Assembly (NCBI RefSeq): GCF_000425805.1
Contig: NZ_KE384454.1
Span: forward strand, 1-64,000
Length of the DNA stretch: 64,000 nt
Source: Pseudomonas vranovensis DSM 16006
GTDB taxonomy: Bacteria; Pseudomonadota; Gammaproteobacteria; Pseudomonadales; Pseudomonadaceae
Direction of reading: 5' to 3'
Shown: piece after piece, positions 7,994-16,546 of the stretch
Numbering within the stretch: the stretch's first letter is position 1
Layout of the letters: each line of letters starts with the position of its first letter
The notes under the pieces: generated by a model
Told to the model about the DNA's origin: nothing
What the model saw: the letters and a program-made list of their open reading frames with translations, nothing else
Databases searched by the model: none
Made by a program: the position numbers and the translations under genes

Positions 7994-8827
7994 ATGAAAA
8001 AGCTTGAAGGCAAAGTAGCCCTGGTGACCGGTTCCGGTCGTGGTATCGGTCGTGAAGTGGCGCTGCAACTGGCCGCCTATGGCGCCAAGCTGGTGATCAA
8101 CGATCTGGACGCAGAGCCGGCCGAAGAAGTGGTTGCGACCATCCGCAACGCCGGTGGCGAAGCGGTTGCCTGTGTGGGCAGCGTCACTGCGCCGGACTTT
8201 GCCGAGCGTCTGGTCAAGACCGCTGTCGACAACTTCGGCGCCATTGACATCATCGTCAACAACGCCGGTTTCACCTGGGACAACGTGATCCAGAAGATGA
8301 GCGACGAACAGTGGTACGCCATCATGGACTGCCACCTGACCGCGCCGTTCCGCATTTTGCGCGCCGCCCAGCCAGTGATCAGCGCCGCCGCCAAGAAAGA
8401 AGCCGCCGAAGGCCGCGAAGTGCTGCGCAAGGTGGTCAACATTTCCTCCGGCGCCGCCGGCGGCAACGTTGGCCAGAGCAACTACTCCTCGGCCAAGGCC
8501 GGCATGCTGGGCCTGACCAAGACCCTGGCCAAGGAGTGGGGCCGCCTGAAGGTCAATGTCAACGCCGTGGCCTTCGGCCTGGTCGAGACCCGCCTCACTC
8601 AGGCCCTGGCCGGTGAAGACAGCAAGACCGTCAACATCGAAGGACGCGAGATCAAGGTTGGCGTGCAGCAGTCGCGTCTGGACAGCGCCAGCCAGACCAT
8701 CCCCCTCGGTCGTCCGGGCAAGCCCGAAGAAGCCGCCGGTGCGGTGGTGATGTTCTGCCTGCCCGAGTCCGACTACTGCTCCGGCCAGGTCATCTACTGC
8801 GGTGGCGGCCCAGGCTCCAACTTCTGA
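7994..8827 (+). CDS. SDR family 3-hydroxyacyl-CoA dehydrogenase/oxidoreductase
   Basis: A 277-residue classical short-chain dehydrogenase. TGSGRGIG (about 12-19) binds the nucleotide, NNAG is at about 89-92, and the catalytic Tyr164 and Lys168 lie in NYSSAKAG. Asp37/Asp39 in VINDLDA after strand 2 favour NAD over NADP. It resembles the dehydrogenase part of peroxisomal MFE-2, and its place after MaoC suggests oxidation of a (3R)-hydroxyacyl-CoA. ATG 7994 is chosen over an in-frame TTG at 7991 because AAGGA is then 8 bases away. The SDR at 58811-59635 shares long identical runs such as VIQKMSDEQWYAI. Confidence 0.9.
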   Translation: MKKLEGKVALVTGSGRGIGREVALQLAAYGAKLVINDLDAEPAEEVVATIRNAGGEAVACVGSVTAPDFAERLVKTAVDNFGAIDIIVNNAGFTWDNVIQKMSDEQWYAIMDCHLTAPFRILRAAQPVISAAAKKEAAEGREVLRKVVNISSGAAGGNVGQSNYSSAKAGMLGLTKTLAKEWGRLKVNVNAVAFGLVETRLTQALAGEDSKTVNIEGREIKVGVQQSRLDSASQTIPLGRPGKPEEAAGAVVMFCLPESDYCSGQVIYCGGGPGSNF

Positions 8828-8895
8828 TCGCTTTTTTGCCCTGCAGCCCCCGGCGTCTTTGACGCCAGGGGCGCTTCGAACATGAGGTCCGTGCA

Positions 8896-10038
8896 ATGCT
8901 GGAAAACTACCGCTCACCCTGGATGACCGAAGACCTGGAGCAGTTTCGCGACATGGTCCAACGTTTTGCCAAGGAGTACATGGAACCCAACGAACTGCAC
9001 TGGCGCGAGCAACATTGCGCCGACCGCGCCGCCTGGCTGAAGGCTGGCGAGCTCGGCCTGATCCTGCCGGATGTGGGTGAAGAGTACGGCGGCGCCGGTG
9101 GCAGCATCGGCCACTACGCCTGTGTGGTGCAGACCATGAGCGCCTTTGGTGGCGGTCTGGGCCTGGGCCTGAGCCACATCGTGGCGCATTACATTCTTGA
9201 GTCCGGCACCGAGGCTCAGAAGAAGCACTGGCTGCCCAAGATAGGCTCCGGCGAGGTGATCTGCGCCATCGCCATGACCGAACCGGGCGCCGGCTCCGAC
9301 CTGCAGTCGGTACGCACCCGCGCGGTGAAACAAGGCGACAAGTACGTCATCAATGGCGCCAAGACCTTTATCAGCAATGGCCAGACCTGCGACATGGTGC
9401 TGGTGATTGCCAAGACCGACATCAGCCAGGGCGCCAAGGGCGTTTCGCTGTTCATGGTCGACACCAATACCCCCGGTTTCCGTCGCGGCAAGCTGCTGAG
9501 CAAGATCGGCATGCACGCCCAGGACACCTCGGAGATGTTCTTCGACGACGTCGAAGTGCCGGCTGATTGCCTGCTGGGCGAAGTGGAGGGCAGGGGCTTC
9601 TACACCCTGATGAGCCAGCTGCCGTACGAACGTGCGCAGATTGGTGTTGGCGCCGTTGCCGTGATGGAGCGCGCGCTGCGCCTGACCGTGGAGTACACCA
9701 AGGACCGCAAGGCCTTCGGCAAGCCGGTCATCGACTTCCAGAACAGCCGCTTCGTACTCGCTGACGTCAAGGCCACCGTGCTGGCTGCCAAGACCTTTGT
9801 CGACCTGATCGTGCAGCGCTGGATCGACGGCACCCTGGACACCACGCTGGCCTCGATGGGCAAGTTCTGGCTGACCGAGCGCCAGGGTGAGGTGCTCGAT
9901 CGTTGCCTGCAGTTGTTTGGCGGCTACGGCTACATGAACGAGTACCCGATCGGGCGCATGTGGGCCGACGCCCGGGTGGCACGCATCTACGGCGGTTCCA
10001 ACGAAATCCAGCGCGAGGTGGTTGCCCGCTCACTGTAG
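8896..10038 (+). CDS. Acyl-CoA dehydrogenase (module A, plus-strand operon)
   Basis: A 380-residue FAD acyl-CoA dehydrogenase. Family signatures are AIAMTEPGAGSDLQSVRT, GGYGYMNEYPIGR with the catalytic Glu position, and ARIYGGSNEIQREVVARSL. It follows the SDR by about 68 bases in the same direction and precedes the acyl-CoA ligase. With the minus-strand dehydrogenase at 4304 it gives module A two dehydrogenases. They may be sequential or could pair as heteromeric enzymes, as in steroid side-chain oxidation; the sequence alone does not decide. Confidence 0.93.
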   Translation: MLENYRSPWMTEDLEQFRDMVQRFAKEYMEPNELHWREQHCADRAAWLKAGELGLILPDVGEEYGGAGGSIGHYACVVQTMSAFGGGLGLGLSHIVAHYILESGTEAQKKHWLPKIGSGEVICAIAMTEPGAGSDLQSVRTRAVKQGDKYVINGAKTFISNGQTCDMVLVIAKTDISQGAKGVSLFMVDTNTPGFRRGKLLSKIGMHAQDTSEMFFDDVEVPADCLLGEVEGRGFYTLMSQLPYERAQIGVGAVAVMERALRLTVEYTKDRKAFGKPVIDFQNSRFVLADVKATVLAAKTFVDLIVQRWIDGTLDTTLASMGKFWLTERQGEVLDRCLQLFGGYGYMNEYPIGRMWADARVARIYGGSNEIQREVVARSL

Positions 10039-10134
10039 ACCTGATGACAGGCAGGGCTGGCGTCGCGTCGGCCCGCCGCACAGCGCGACTCGATCCAAAT
10101 CAATCCAAAAATAAAAAGTTATTTGGAGTTCAGC

Positions 10135-11697
10135 ATGTACATCACTCAAGGACTGCATCGTCAATTGCAGAGCCGACCGCAAGCGGTGGCCATCCGCGCC
10201 CAGGGCCGCAGCACCACTTACGCCGAGTACGGCGACCGGGTGGCGCGGCTGGCCAGTGCACTGAAAGGGTTGGGGGTTGCCAGCGGCGATCGCGTGGCGA
10301 TGCTTGCATTCAACTGCCAGCGTTACCTGGAGTACTACCTGGCAGTGCCGTGGGCCGATGCCGTGGTCAACCCGGTGAACTTTCGCTGGAGTGTCGCCGA
10401 AATCGTCTACTCGCTGGATGATTCGGAAACCACCGTGCTGATCGTTGACGATCATCACAAAGACATCGGGCAAACCATTCTCGAGCAATCCCAGACCCTG
10501 CGCCAAGTGATCTACGCCGGCGATGGCCCGACGCCGGCGGGAATGCTCAACTATGAAACCCTGATTGCCAACAGCGCTGCCGTGGAAGATGCACGGCGCG
10601 GTGGCGATGCCTTGCTGGGCATCTTCTATACCGGCGGCACCACCGGCTTCCCCAAGGGCGTGATGCTCAGCCACACCAACGTCGCGTTCTCGGCAATGAA
10701 CTCGGTCAATACCGGCAAGTGCGGCGTCGATGCGCGCTTCCTGCACTCGATGCCGATGTTTCACCTGGCCGACTTCGCCGCCATGGTGGCGCTGTTCGTC
10801 ACCGGCGGCACCCATATTGTGCTGCAAGGGTTCACCCCTAAAGGCGCATTGGAGGCCATCGAGCAGGAGCAGGTCAACGAAGTGTTGTTGGCCCCGACCA
10901 TGATCCAGATGCTGCTGGACTATCACCAGGGCGAAGGTCGGCACCTGGATGTCAGTGCGCTGAAGCGGGTCGGCTATGGTGCGTCGACCATCACCCCGGC
11001 ACTGCTCGACCGCGCCCGCGCCATGTTCATCAACGCCGAGTTCTCCCAGGGTTATGGCATGACCGAACTGGCGCCGGTGGCCACTACCCTGGGCGCCGAG
11101 TACCACACCCCCGAGCACCAGGCCAGCGGCAAGATGTACTCGGCCGGGCTGCCTGGTATCTGCGTGGAAGTCCGAATCGTCGACGCCCAGGACAACGAAG
11201 TGCCACGCGGCACCGTGGGCGAGATCATCGTGCGCGGTCCGAATGTGATGCTCGGTTACTGGAAAAAACCCGAAGCCACTGCCGAAGCCCTGCGCGGCGG
11301 CTGGATGCACACCGGTGACGGCGGCTACATGGACGAGGACGGTTTCGTCTACATCTGCGATCGGCTCAAGGACATGGTGGTCAGCGGCGGCGAGAACATC
11401 TACAGCGCCGAAGTCGAAACCGCTATCGCCAGCCACCCGGCGGTAGCCCAGAGCGCGGTGATCGGCATTCCCTGCAAGAAGTGGGGCGAGACCGTGCACG
11501 CGGTGATCATTCTCAAGCCCGGCGTCACCGCCAGTGGTGAGGAAATCATCGGTCATTGCCGTGAGCGGATCGCCGGCTACAAGGTGCCCCGCAGCATCGA
11601 GTTTCGCGATTCGTTGCCGTTGACCAGTGTCGGCAAGGTGCTGAAGACCGAGCTGCGCAAGCCGTTCTGGGAGAACCAGAAGCGCGGAATCGCCTGA
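10135..11697 (+). CDS. AMP-dependent acyl-CoA synthetase/ligase
   Basis: A 520-residue ANL-superfamily enzyme that activates a carboxylic acid with ATP and CoA, the entry step to the pathway. The P-loop-like motif is YTGGTTGFPKGVMLSH. GYGMTELAP, HTGDGGYMDEDGFVYICDRL and the C-terminal Lys in SVGKVLKTELR are intact. Length is typical. ATG 10135 has GGAG 7 bases upstream and is better than the in-frame TTG at 10123. A 96-base AT-rich gap (10039-10134) precedes it and may hold an internal promoter. The substrate acid is unknown. Confidence 0.92.
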   Translation: MYITQGLHRQLQSRPQAVAIRAQGRSTTYAEYGDRVARLASALKGLGVASGDRVAMLAFNCQRYLEYYLAVPWADAVVNPVNFRWSVAEIVYSLDDSETTVLIVDDHHKDIGQTILEQSQTLRQVIYAGDGPTPAGMLNYETLIANSAAVEDARRGGDALLGIFYTGGTTGFPKGVMLSHTNVAFSAMNSVNTGKCGVDARFLHSMPMFHLADFAAMVALFVTGGTHIVLQGFTPKGALEAIEQEQVNEVLLAPTMIQMLLDYHQGEGRHLDVSALKRVGYGASTITPALLDRARAMFINAEFSQGYGMTELAPVATTLGAEYHTPEHQASGKMYSAGLPGICVEVRIVDAQDNEVPRGTVGEIIVRGPNVMLGYWKKPEATAEALRGGWMHTGDGGYMDEDGFVYICDRLKDMVVSGGENIYSAEVETAIASHPAVAQSAVIGIPCKKWGETVHAVIILKPGVTASGEEIIGHCRERIAGYKVPRSIEFRDSLPLTSVGKVLKTELRKPFWENQKRGIA

Positions 11698-11710
11698 GTT
11701 CCTGAGTACT

Positions 11711-11743
11711 GCGCGGCCAGGGACGGCCGCGCGTTTGTTCCGT
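11711..11743 (+). terminator. Hairpin after acyl-CoA ligase, possible leaky terminator
   Basis: A perfect 8-bp stem, GCGCGGCC/GGCCGCGC, with a 6-base loop is followed by GTTTGTTCCGTTTT. The T-tract is interrupted, so it may only partly stop transcription before the DUF1302 gene. Confidence 0.5.
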
Positions 11744-11814
11744 TTTCGCAAAGACCAGAACCGCACCCTCTAGTGCGGCACGCCTTCCTTGCGCACCTGT
11801 ATACCGGAGTCATC

Positions 11815-13635
11815 ATGAACCTGACGAGAATGCGTGGAGCCCGCGCTCCGCACCTGTTGGCCGTCGCCGTCGCGCTTGCCGTGCAATCCCAGGCCAATGC
11901 CAAGGATTTCAGCATTGGCGAAATCGAAGGCAGCTTCGATTCATCGCTGTCGATTGGCGCCAGCTGGGCCGTGCGCGGGCCGGATCCTGACTTTATCTCC
12001 AACTTCAACTCCCAAGGAGTGCGTGGCAACGCGTCCTCGCGCACCAACGACGACAACCGCCTGAACTTCAAGAAGGGCGAGACCTTTTCGAAGATCTTCA
12101 AGGGCGTTCACGACCTGGAACTCAAGTACGGCCAGAGCGGCGTGTTTGTGCGCGGCAAGTACTGGTACGACTTCGAGCTCAAGGATGAAAGCCGCCAGTT
12201 CTACGACATCGACGACAGCGGCCGTGATCGTGCGGCCAAATCGTCGGGGGCCATGTTTCTCGACAGCTTCGTCTACCACAACTACAACCTCGGCTCGCTG
12301 CCGGGCAACGTGCGGGTCGGCAAGCAGGTGGTGAGCTGGGGCGAGAGCACCTTCATCGGCAACTCGATCAACAGCATCAACCCCATCGACGTCGCCGCCC
12401 TGCGTCGCCCTGGCGCCGAAGTGAAGGAAGGCCTGATCCCGGTCAACATGTTCTACCTGTCCCAGGGACTGACCGACAGCCTGACCGCCGAGATGTTCTA
12501 CCAGATCGAGTGGGAAAGCTCGGTCATCGACAACTGCGGCACCTTCTTCGGCAACGACGTCACCCCGCAGGGCTGTAACGACCGTGCGGTACTGGCCGGC
12601 CTCGACCTGCCGCCGGGCGTTGCGAACAACACCGGCACGCCTGGGGTAGCCGACGATGCCTACATTCCGCGCACCAAGACGCGCGACGCCCGTGACAGTG
12701 GCCAGTACGGCCTGGCGCTGCGCTGGTATGTGCCGGAGCTGAACGAGACCGAGTTCGGCTTCTATGCCATGAACTACCACAGCCGCAACCCGAGCCTGGA
12801 CTTCACCCGTGCCACCAGCACCAGCAACCAGGTCGCGGCCATTCGCACCGCCAGCTACAACGTGGTGTACCCCGAGGATGTACGCCTGTACGGCGTGAGT
12901 TTTGCCACCAACGTCGACGGCACCTCGATCGGCGGCGAGGTCAGCTACCGGCCGAACATGCCGCTCAACCTCAACGGCGCCGACATCAACCTGGCCGCTA
13001 TCGGCAACGCTGCCTCGCCGTTGTTCCAGAGCGGCAACTCGGTGAACGTCGCAGGTGCCGATATCGACGGCTACAAGCGCATGCCGGTGCTGCAGGCGCA
13101 GGTCAGTGCCACGCACTTCTTCGACCAGGTGATGGGCAGCGACCGCCTGACCCTGGTGGGCGAGGTGGGCTACAACCACATCAACGGCCTGGGCTCCAGC
13201 GACGGCACCGACCTGCGCTTTGGCCGCAACACCGTGTTTGGCGCCGGCGAACTGGTCAACCAGGCCGTGTGCGTGGGCGCCAACCAGCCGGTACCGGGCC
13301 AGCCGGGCGTGACCGCGGCCAGCAACCCGCAGCAGGAATGCAACAGCCACGGCTTCTACACCAGCAGCTCCTGGGGCTACCGCCTGCGCGGCAAGTTCGA
13401 TTACCCCAACGTGATTGCCGGCATCAACCTGTCGCCCAACATCGCCTGGTCCCATGACGTGGACGGTGTTGGCCCGAACTTCGAGGAAGGCACCAAGGCC
13501 GTGAGCCTGGGGCTGGATGCCGAATACCTGAACACTTACACCGCCAGCCTGAGCTACACCGACTACTTCGGCGGCAAGTGGAACACCAACACTGATCGCG
13601 ACTACGTCGCCCTCAGCTTCGGCGTGAACTTCTGA
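11815..13635 (+). CDS. DUF1302 outer-membrane-type protein
   Basis: A 606-residue exported protein of the DUF1302 family. A signal peptide (about 1-28, ending near SQANA) leads into a beta-rich chain. The C-terminus, DYVALSFGVNF, ends in Phe as is usual for outer-membrane barrels. ATG 11815 has GGAG upstream; a longer reading from 11773 lacks a signal-like start. DUF1302 genes commonly travel with DUF1329 genes next to hydrophobic-compound or lipid catabolic operons in Pseudomonas. A role in uptake or envelope handling of the pathway substrate is inferred; the biochemical function is not established. Confidence 0.88.
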   Translation: MNLTRMRGARAPHLLAVAVALAVQSQANAKDFSIGEIEGSFDSSLSIGASWAVRGPDPDFISNFNSQGVRGNASSRTNDDNRLNFKKGETFSKIFKGVHDLELKYGQSGVFVRGKYWYDFELKDESRQFYDIDDSGRDRAAKSSGAMFLDSFVYHNYNLGSLPGNVRVGKQVVSWGESTFIGNSINSINPIDVAALRRPGAEVKEGLIPVNMFYLSQGLTDSLTAEMFYQIEWESSVIDNCGTFFGNDVTPQGCNDRAVLAGLDLPPGVANNTGTPGVADDAYIPRTKTRDARDSGQYGLALRWYVPELNETEFGFYAMNYHSRNPSLDFTRATSTSNQVAAIRTASYNVVYPEDVRLYGVSFATNVDGTSIGGEVSYRPNMPLNLNGADINLAAIGNAASPLFQSGNSVNVAGADIDGYKRMPVLQAQVSATHFFDQVMGSDRLTLVGEVGYNHINGLGSSDGTDLRFGRNTVFGAGELVNQAVCVGANQPVPGQPGVTAASNPQQECNSHGFYTSSSWGYRLRGKFDYPNVIAGINLSPNIAWSHDVDGVGPNFEEGTKAVSLGLDAEYLNTYTASLSYTDYFGGKWNTNTDRDYVALSFGVNF

Positions 13636-13659
13636 TTCGCATCAGAGAGGAGAACAACA

Positions 13660-15036
13660 ATGAAACCTGCACGTCTTTTGCTCACCGCCTGCACCCTGTC
13701 CCTGTCCCTGTCACTGGTGGCCGCCAGCGTCATGGCCGCTGTTTCCCCTGAGGAGGCGGCCAAGCTTGGCACCAGCCTCACCCCGATAGGCGCGGAAAAA
13801 GCCGGCAACGCCGACGGCAGCATCCCGGCCTGGACCGGCGGTCTCAAGGCCGACGCAGCCCCTGTGCAAAACGGCTTCATGGGCAATCCCTACGCCAGTG
13901 AAAAGCCGCTGTTCATCATCACCGCCGCCACCGCCGAGCAGTACAAGGACAAGCTGACCCCTGGCCAGCAGGCCCTGTTCAAACGCTACCCCGACACCTA
14001 CAAGATGCCGGTGTACAAGACCCAGCGCAGCGCGGTGCTGCCGCAGACGGCCTACGACGCGGCGAAGAAAAGCGCGGTGACCACCGAAGCGGTCAACGAT
14101 GGCTACTCGCTGAAGAACTTCAACGATATCCACTACTTTGCCTTCCCGATTCCCAAGAATGGCCTGGAAGTGGTGTGGAACCACCTGACCCGCTACCGCG
14201 GTCATAGCTACATCAACTCCCAGGTCCAGGCCACGCCGCAGGTCAACGGCAGCTTCACCCCGGTGCAGATCGAGATTGCCAGTGGCTTTCCCTGGTTGAT
14301 GAGCGATGCCAAACCCAAGGACATCAACAACATCCTGTTCTTCGCCAAGCAGACGGTGACCTCGCCAGCGCGCATGGCCGGCAACGTCACGCTGATCCAC
14401 GAGACCCTCGACCAGGTCGCCGAGCCGCGCATGGCCTGGGCCTACAACGCCGGCCAGCGCCGGGTCCGCCGTGCGCCACAAGTGGCCTACGATGGCCCGG
14501 GGACTGCCGCCGACGGCCTGCGCACCGCCGACAACGCCGACATGTACAACGGCGCACCGGACCGCTACGACTGGAAGCTGGTGGGCAAGAAGGAAATCTA
14601 CATTCCCTACAACAGCTACAAGCTGCAGTCGCCGTCGCTCAAGTACACCGACGTCATCCAGCCGGGGCATATCAACCAGGACCTGACCCGCTACGAGCTG
14701 CACCGGGTATGGGAAGTGGTGGGCACGCTGAAGTCCGGTTCGCGGCATATCTATGCCAAGCGCCACATGTTCTTTGACGAAGACACCTGGACCGCAGTGG
14801 AGATCGACCACTACGACGGCCGTGGCCAACTGTGGCGTGTCAGCGAAGGGCACACCTTCACCGACTACGTGCAGAAGCTGACCGCCTTCGCTGGCATCGG
14901 TACCTATGACTTGATGGCCGGACGCTACGTGGTGTCCAACCTCGGCAACGAAAACAAACAGGGCATCAACTACGCCTACCAGCCGAGCGTCAACGATTTC
15001 ACCCCGGCCGCGCTGCGCAACGCCGGTATCCGCTAG
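13660..15036 (+). CDS. DUF1329 exported protein
   Basis: A 458-residue protein with a signal peptide (cleavage near VMAAVS) and the DUF1329 pattern, including the conserved RRAPQVAYDGPG and EIYIPYNSYKLQ segments. Members are predicted periplasmic or outer-membrane proteins, some compared structurally with LolA/LolB-like lipid-binding folds. It follows DUF1302 by 24 bases with a good RBS (GAGAGGAG), so the two are co-expressed and may work as an envelope pair. Function in substrate transfer is inference. A long antisense frame over this gene is an artefact of GC-rich codon use. Confidence 0.9.
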   Translation: MKPARLLLTACTLSLSLSLVAASVMAAVSPEEAAKLGTSLTPIGAEKAGNADGSIPAWTGGLKADAAPVQNGFMGNPYASEKPLFIITAATAEQYKDKLTPGQQALFKRYPDTYKMPVYKTQRSAVLPQTAYDAAKKSAVTTEAVNDGYSLKNFNDIHYFAFPIPKNGLEVVWNHLTRYRGHSYINSQVQATPQVNGSFTPVQIEIASGFPWLMSDAKPKDINNILFFAKQTVTSPARMAGNVTLIHETLDQVAEPRMAWAYNAGQRRVRRAPQVAYDGPGTAADGLRTADNADMYNGAPDRYDWKLVGKKEIYIPYNSYKLQSPSLKYTDVIQPGHINQDLTRYELHRVWEVVGTLKSGSRHIYAKRHMFFDEDTWTAVEIDHYDGRGQLWRVSEGHTFTDYVQKLTAFAGIGTYDLMAGRYVVSNLGNENKQGINYAYQPSVNDFTPAALRNAGIR

Positions 15037-15051
15037 AACTATCGGTATGGT

Positions 15052-15090
15052 CTGTTCGCCCCTGTGCGGGCGGACAGCCTCTTTGTTCCC
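15052..15090 (+). terminator. Hairpin after DUF1329, possible leaky terminator
   Basis: The 10-base arms CTGTTCGCCC and GGGCGGACAG (one G-U pair) enclose a 6-base loop and are followed by CCTCTTTGTTCC. The T-rich tail resembles that of the hairpin at 11711. It probably attenuates readthrough into the second thiolase. Confidence 0.5.
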
Positions 15091-15120
15091 CTTGAGGCTG
15101 TCTGATTCTGGAGATTTGTG

Positions 15121-16311
15121 ATGTCGCAAAAACCTTACGTCGTGGGCGTCGGTATGATCCCGTTCGTCAAACCGGGCACCAGCGGTACTTACATCGAGAT
15201 GGGCTCGCAAGCCATTCGCCTGGCCTTGCAGGACGCCGGCCTGGATTACGGCCTGGTGCAGCAAGCCTATGCCGGTTATGTGTACGGTGATTCCACCAGC
15301 GGCCAGGCGGCCCTGTATGAAGTGGGTATGAGTGGCATTGCGGTGGTCAACGTCAACAACAACTGCTCCACCGGTTCCAGCGCGCTGTTCCTGGCGCGCC
15401 AGGCGGTGGAGAGCGGGGCAGTTGACTGTGCCCTGGCGTTTGGCTTCGAGCAGATGCAACCGGGTGCGCTGAAGTCGGCGTGGGATGACCGCCCTGCGGC
15501 CACCACGCACATGACCCAGTCGGTGATCAAAGAGCTGACCGCCGATGTGGGCGATATGCCTAGTGCATTGCGCATGTTCGGCGGTGCCGGGCGTGAGCAC
15601 ATGCACAAGTACGGCACGCAGATGAGCACCTTCGCGGCCATTCGCGCCAAGGCCAGCCGTCATGCCGCCAACAACCCGCTGGCCTTGTTCCGCAAAGTGG
15701 TAACCACCGAAGACGTGATGAACGACCAGGTGATCTGGCCGGGTGTCATGACTCGCCTGATGGCGTGCCCGCCAACCTGTGGCGCGGCGGCGGCGATTAT
15801 CTGCTCCGAAGCCTTTGCCAAGAAACATGGCCTCAATACCGACGTGGTGATCCTGGCCCAGGCCTTGACCACCGACACCGCGATTTGCCACGAGAGCAAG
15901 TCGATGATCGAAGTGGTCGGTTTCGACATGGCGCAGCGGGCGGCCAAGACCGTCTACGAGAAGGCGGGTGTCGATCCGCTGGACATCCGCGTGGTCGAGC
16001 TGCATGACTGCTTTGCCCACAACGAACTGCTGACCTACGAATCGCTGGGGTTGTGCCCGGTGGGTGGGGCCGAGCGCTTTGTGCTCGATGGCGACAACAG
16101 CTATGGCGGCCAGGTGGTGACCAACCCCTCGGGTGGCTTGTTGTCCAAGGGGCATCCGCTGGGTGCGACAGGGCTTGCACAATGTTATGAGCTGACGCAT
16201 CAGCTGCGCGGCACTGCTGACAAACGTCAGGTGGAAGGTACCAGCCTTGCACTGCAACACAACCTGGGTCTGGGTGGTGCTTGTGTGGTGACGTTGTACG
16301 GACGTAGCTGA
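15121..16311 (+). CDS. SCP-x-type thiolase, copy 2
   Basis: A 396-residue thiolase, a close paralogue of the gene at 5863, with Cys82 in NVNNNCSTGSSAL, VELHDCFAHNELLTYE, GGLLSKGHPLGATG and LQHNLGLGGACVV. It differs at residue 60, where copies 1 and 3 have GDSTCGQ and this has GDSTSGQ. It stands after DUF1329 and is not followed by its own hydratase or SDR, so it may serve a later cycle or another chain-length intermediate of the same pathway. ATG 15121 with GGAG 7 bases upstream is preferred to the in-frame GTG at 15118. Confidence 0.92.
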   Translation: MSQKPYVVGVGMIPFVKPGTSGTYIEMGSQAIRLALQDAGLDYGLVQQAYAGYVYGDSTSGQAALYEVGMSGIAVVNVNNNCSTGSSALFLARQAVESGAVDCALAFGFEQMQPGALKSAWDDRPAATTHMTQSVIKELTADVGDMPSALRMFGGAGREHMHKYGTQMSTFAAIRAKASRHAANNPLALFRKVVTTEDVMNDQVIWPGVMTRLMACPPTCGAAAAIICSEAFAKKHGLNTDVVILAQALTTDTAICHESKSMIEVVGFDMAQRAAKTVYEKAGVDPLDIRVVELHDCFAHNELLTYESLGLCPVGGAERFVLDGDNSYGGQVVTNPSGGLLSKGHPLGATGLAQCYELTHQLRGTADKRQVEGTSLALQHNLGLGGACVVTLYGRS

Positions 16312-16329
16312 TCGTAAGCCGTAGTGTTT

Positions 16330-16355
16330 GCCGGGCCGTGTGCCCGGCTTTTTTT
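16330..16355 (+). terminator. Intrinsic terminator of the module A plus-strand operon
   Basis: A perfect 7-bp stem, GCCGGGC/GCCCGGC, with a 5-base loop is directly followed by seven T residues (16349-16355). It sits 18 bases after the thiolase stop. Confidence 0.88.
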
Positions 16356-16379
16356 GCCTGGCCATCCAGCACACCGGGT

Positions 16380-16546
16380 GTTGCCTGGACCACGGCCGCT
16401 GCGCAGCAGTCGCCAGATGAGCGCAATGATCTTGAGGCACGACCGCTTCGCGGCCGATCGCAGGCTGTCGCCAGCGGTTGCATCGGCGTGGTAGCCGCTG
16501 CCGAGGCACGAGGCTGCGATCGGCTGCGCAGCAGTCGCGATGGGGC
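16380..16546. repeat. Palindromic intergenic repeat cluster (family 1)
   Basis: The unit GTAGCCGCTGCCGAGGCACG and its continuation (16491-16531) is nearly identical to the reverse complement of bases 1-41. An inverted partial copy (CCGATCGCAGG, CCAGCGG) lies at 16453-16477, and a GCTGCGCAGCAGTCGC fragment at about 16397. The cluster ends right at the stop of the downstream minus-strand hydratase gene. Confidence 0.75.

Noticed and set aside
10030..11766. Minus-strand open frame of 578 codons over the acyl-CoA ligase
   Set aside because: Shadow of the ANL ligase, whose motifs are complete on the plus strand.
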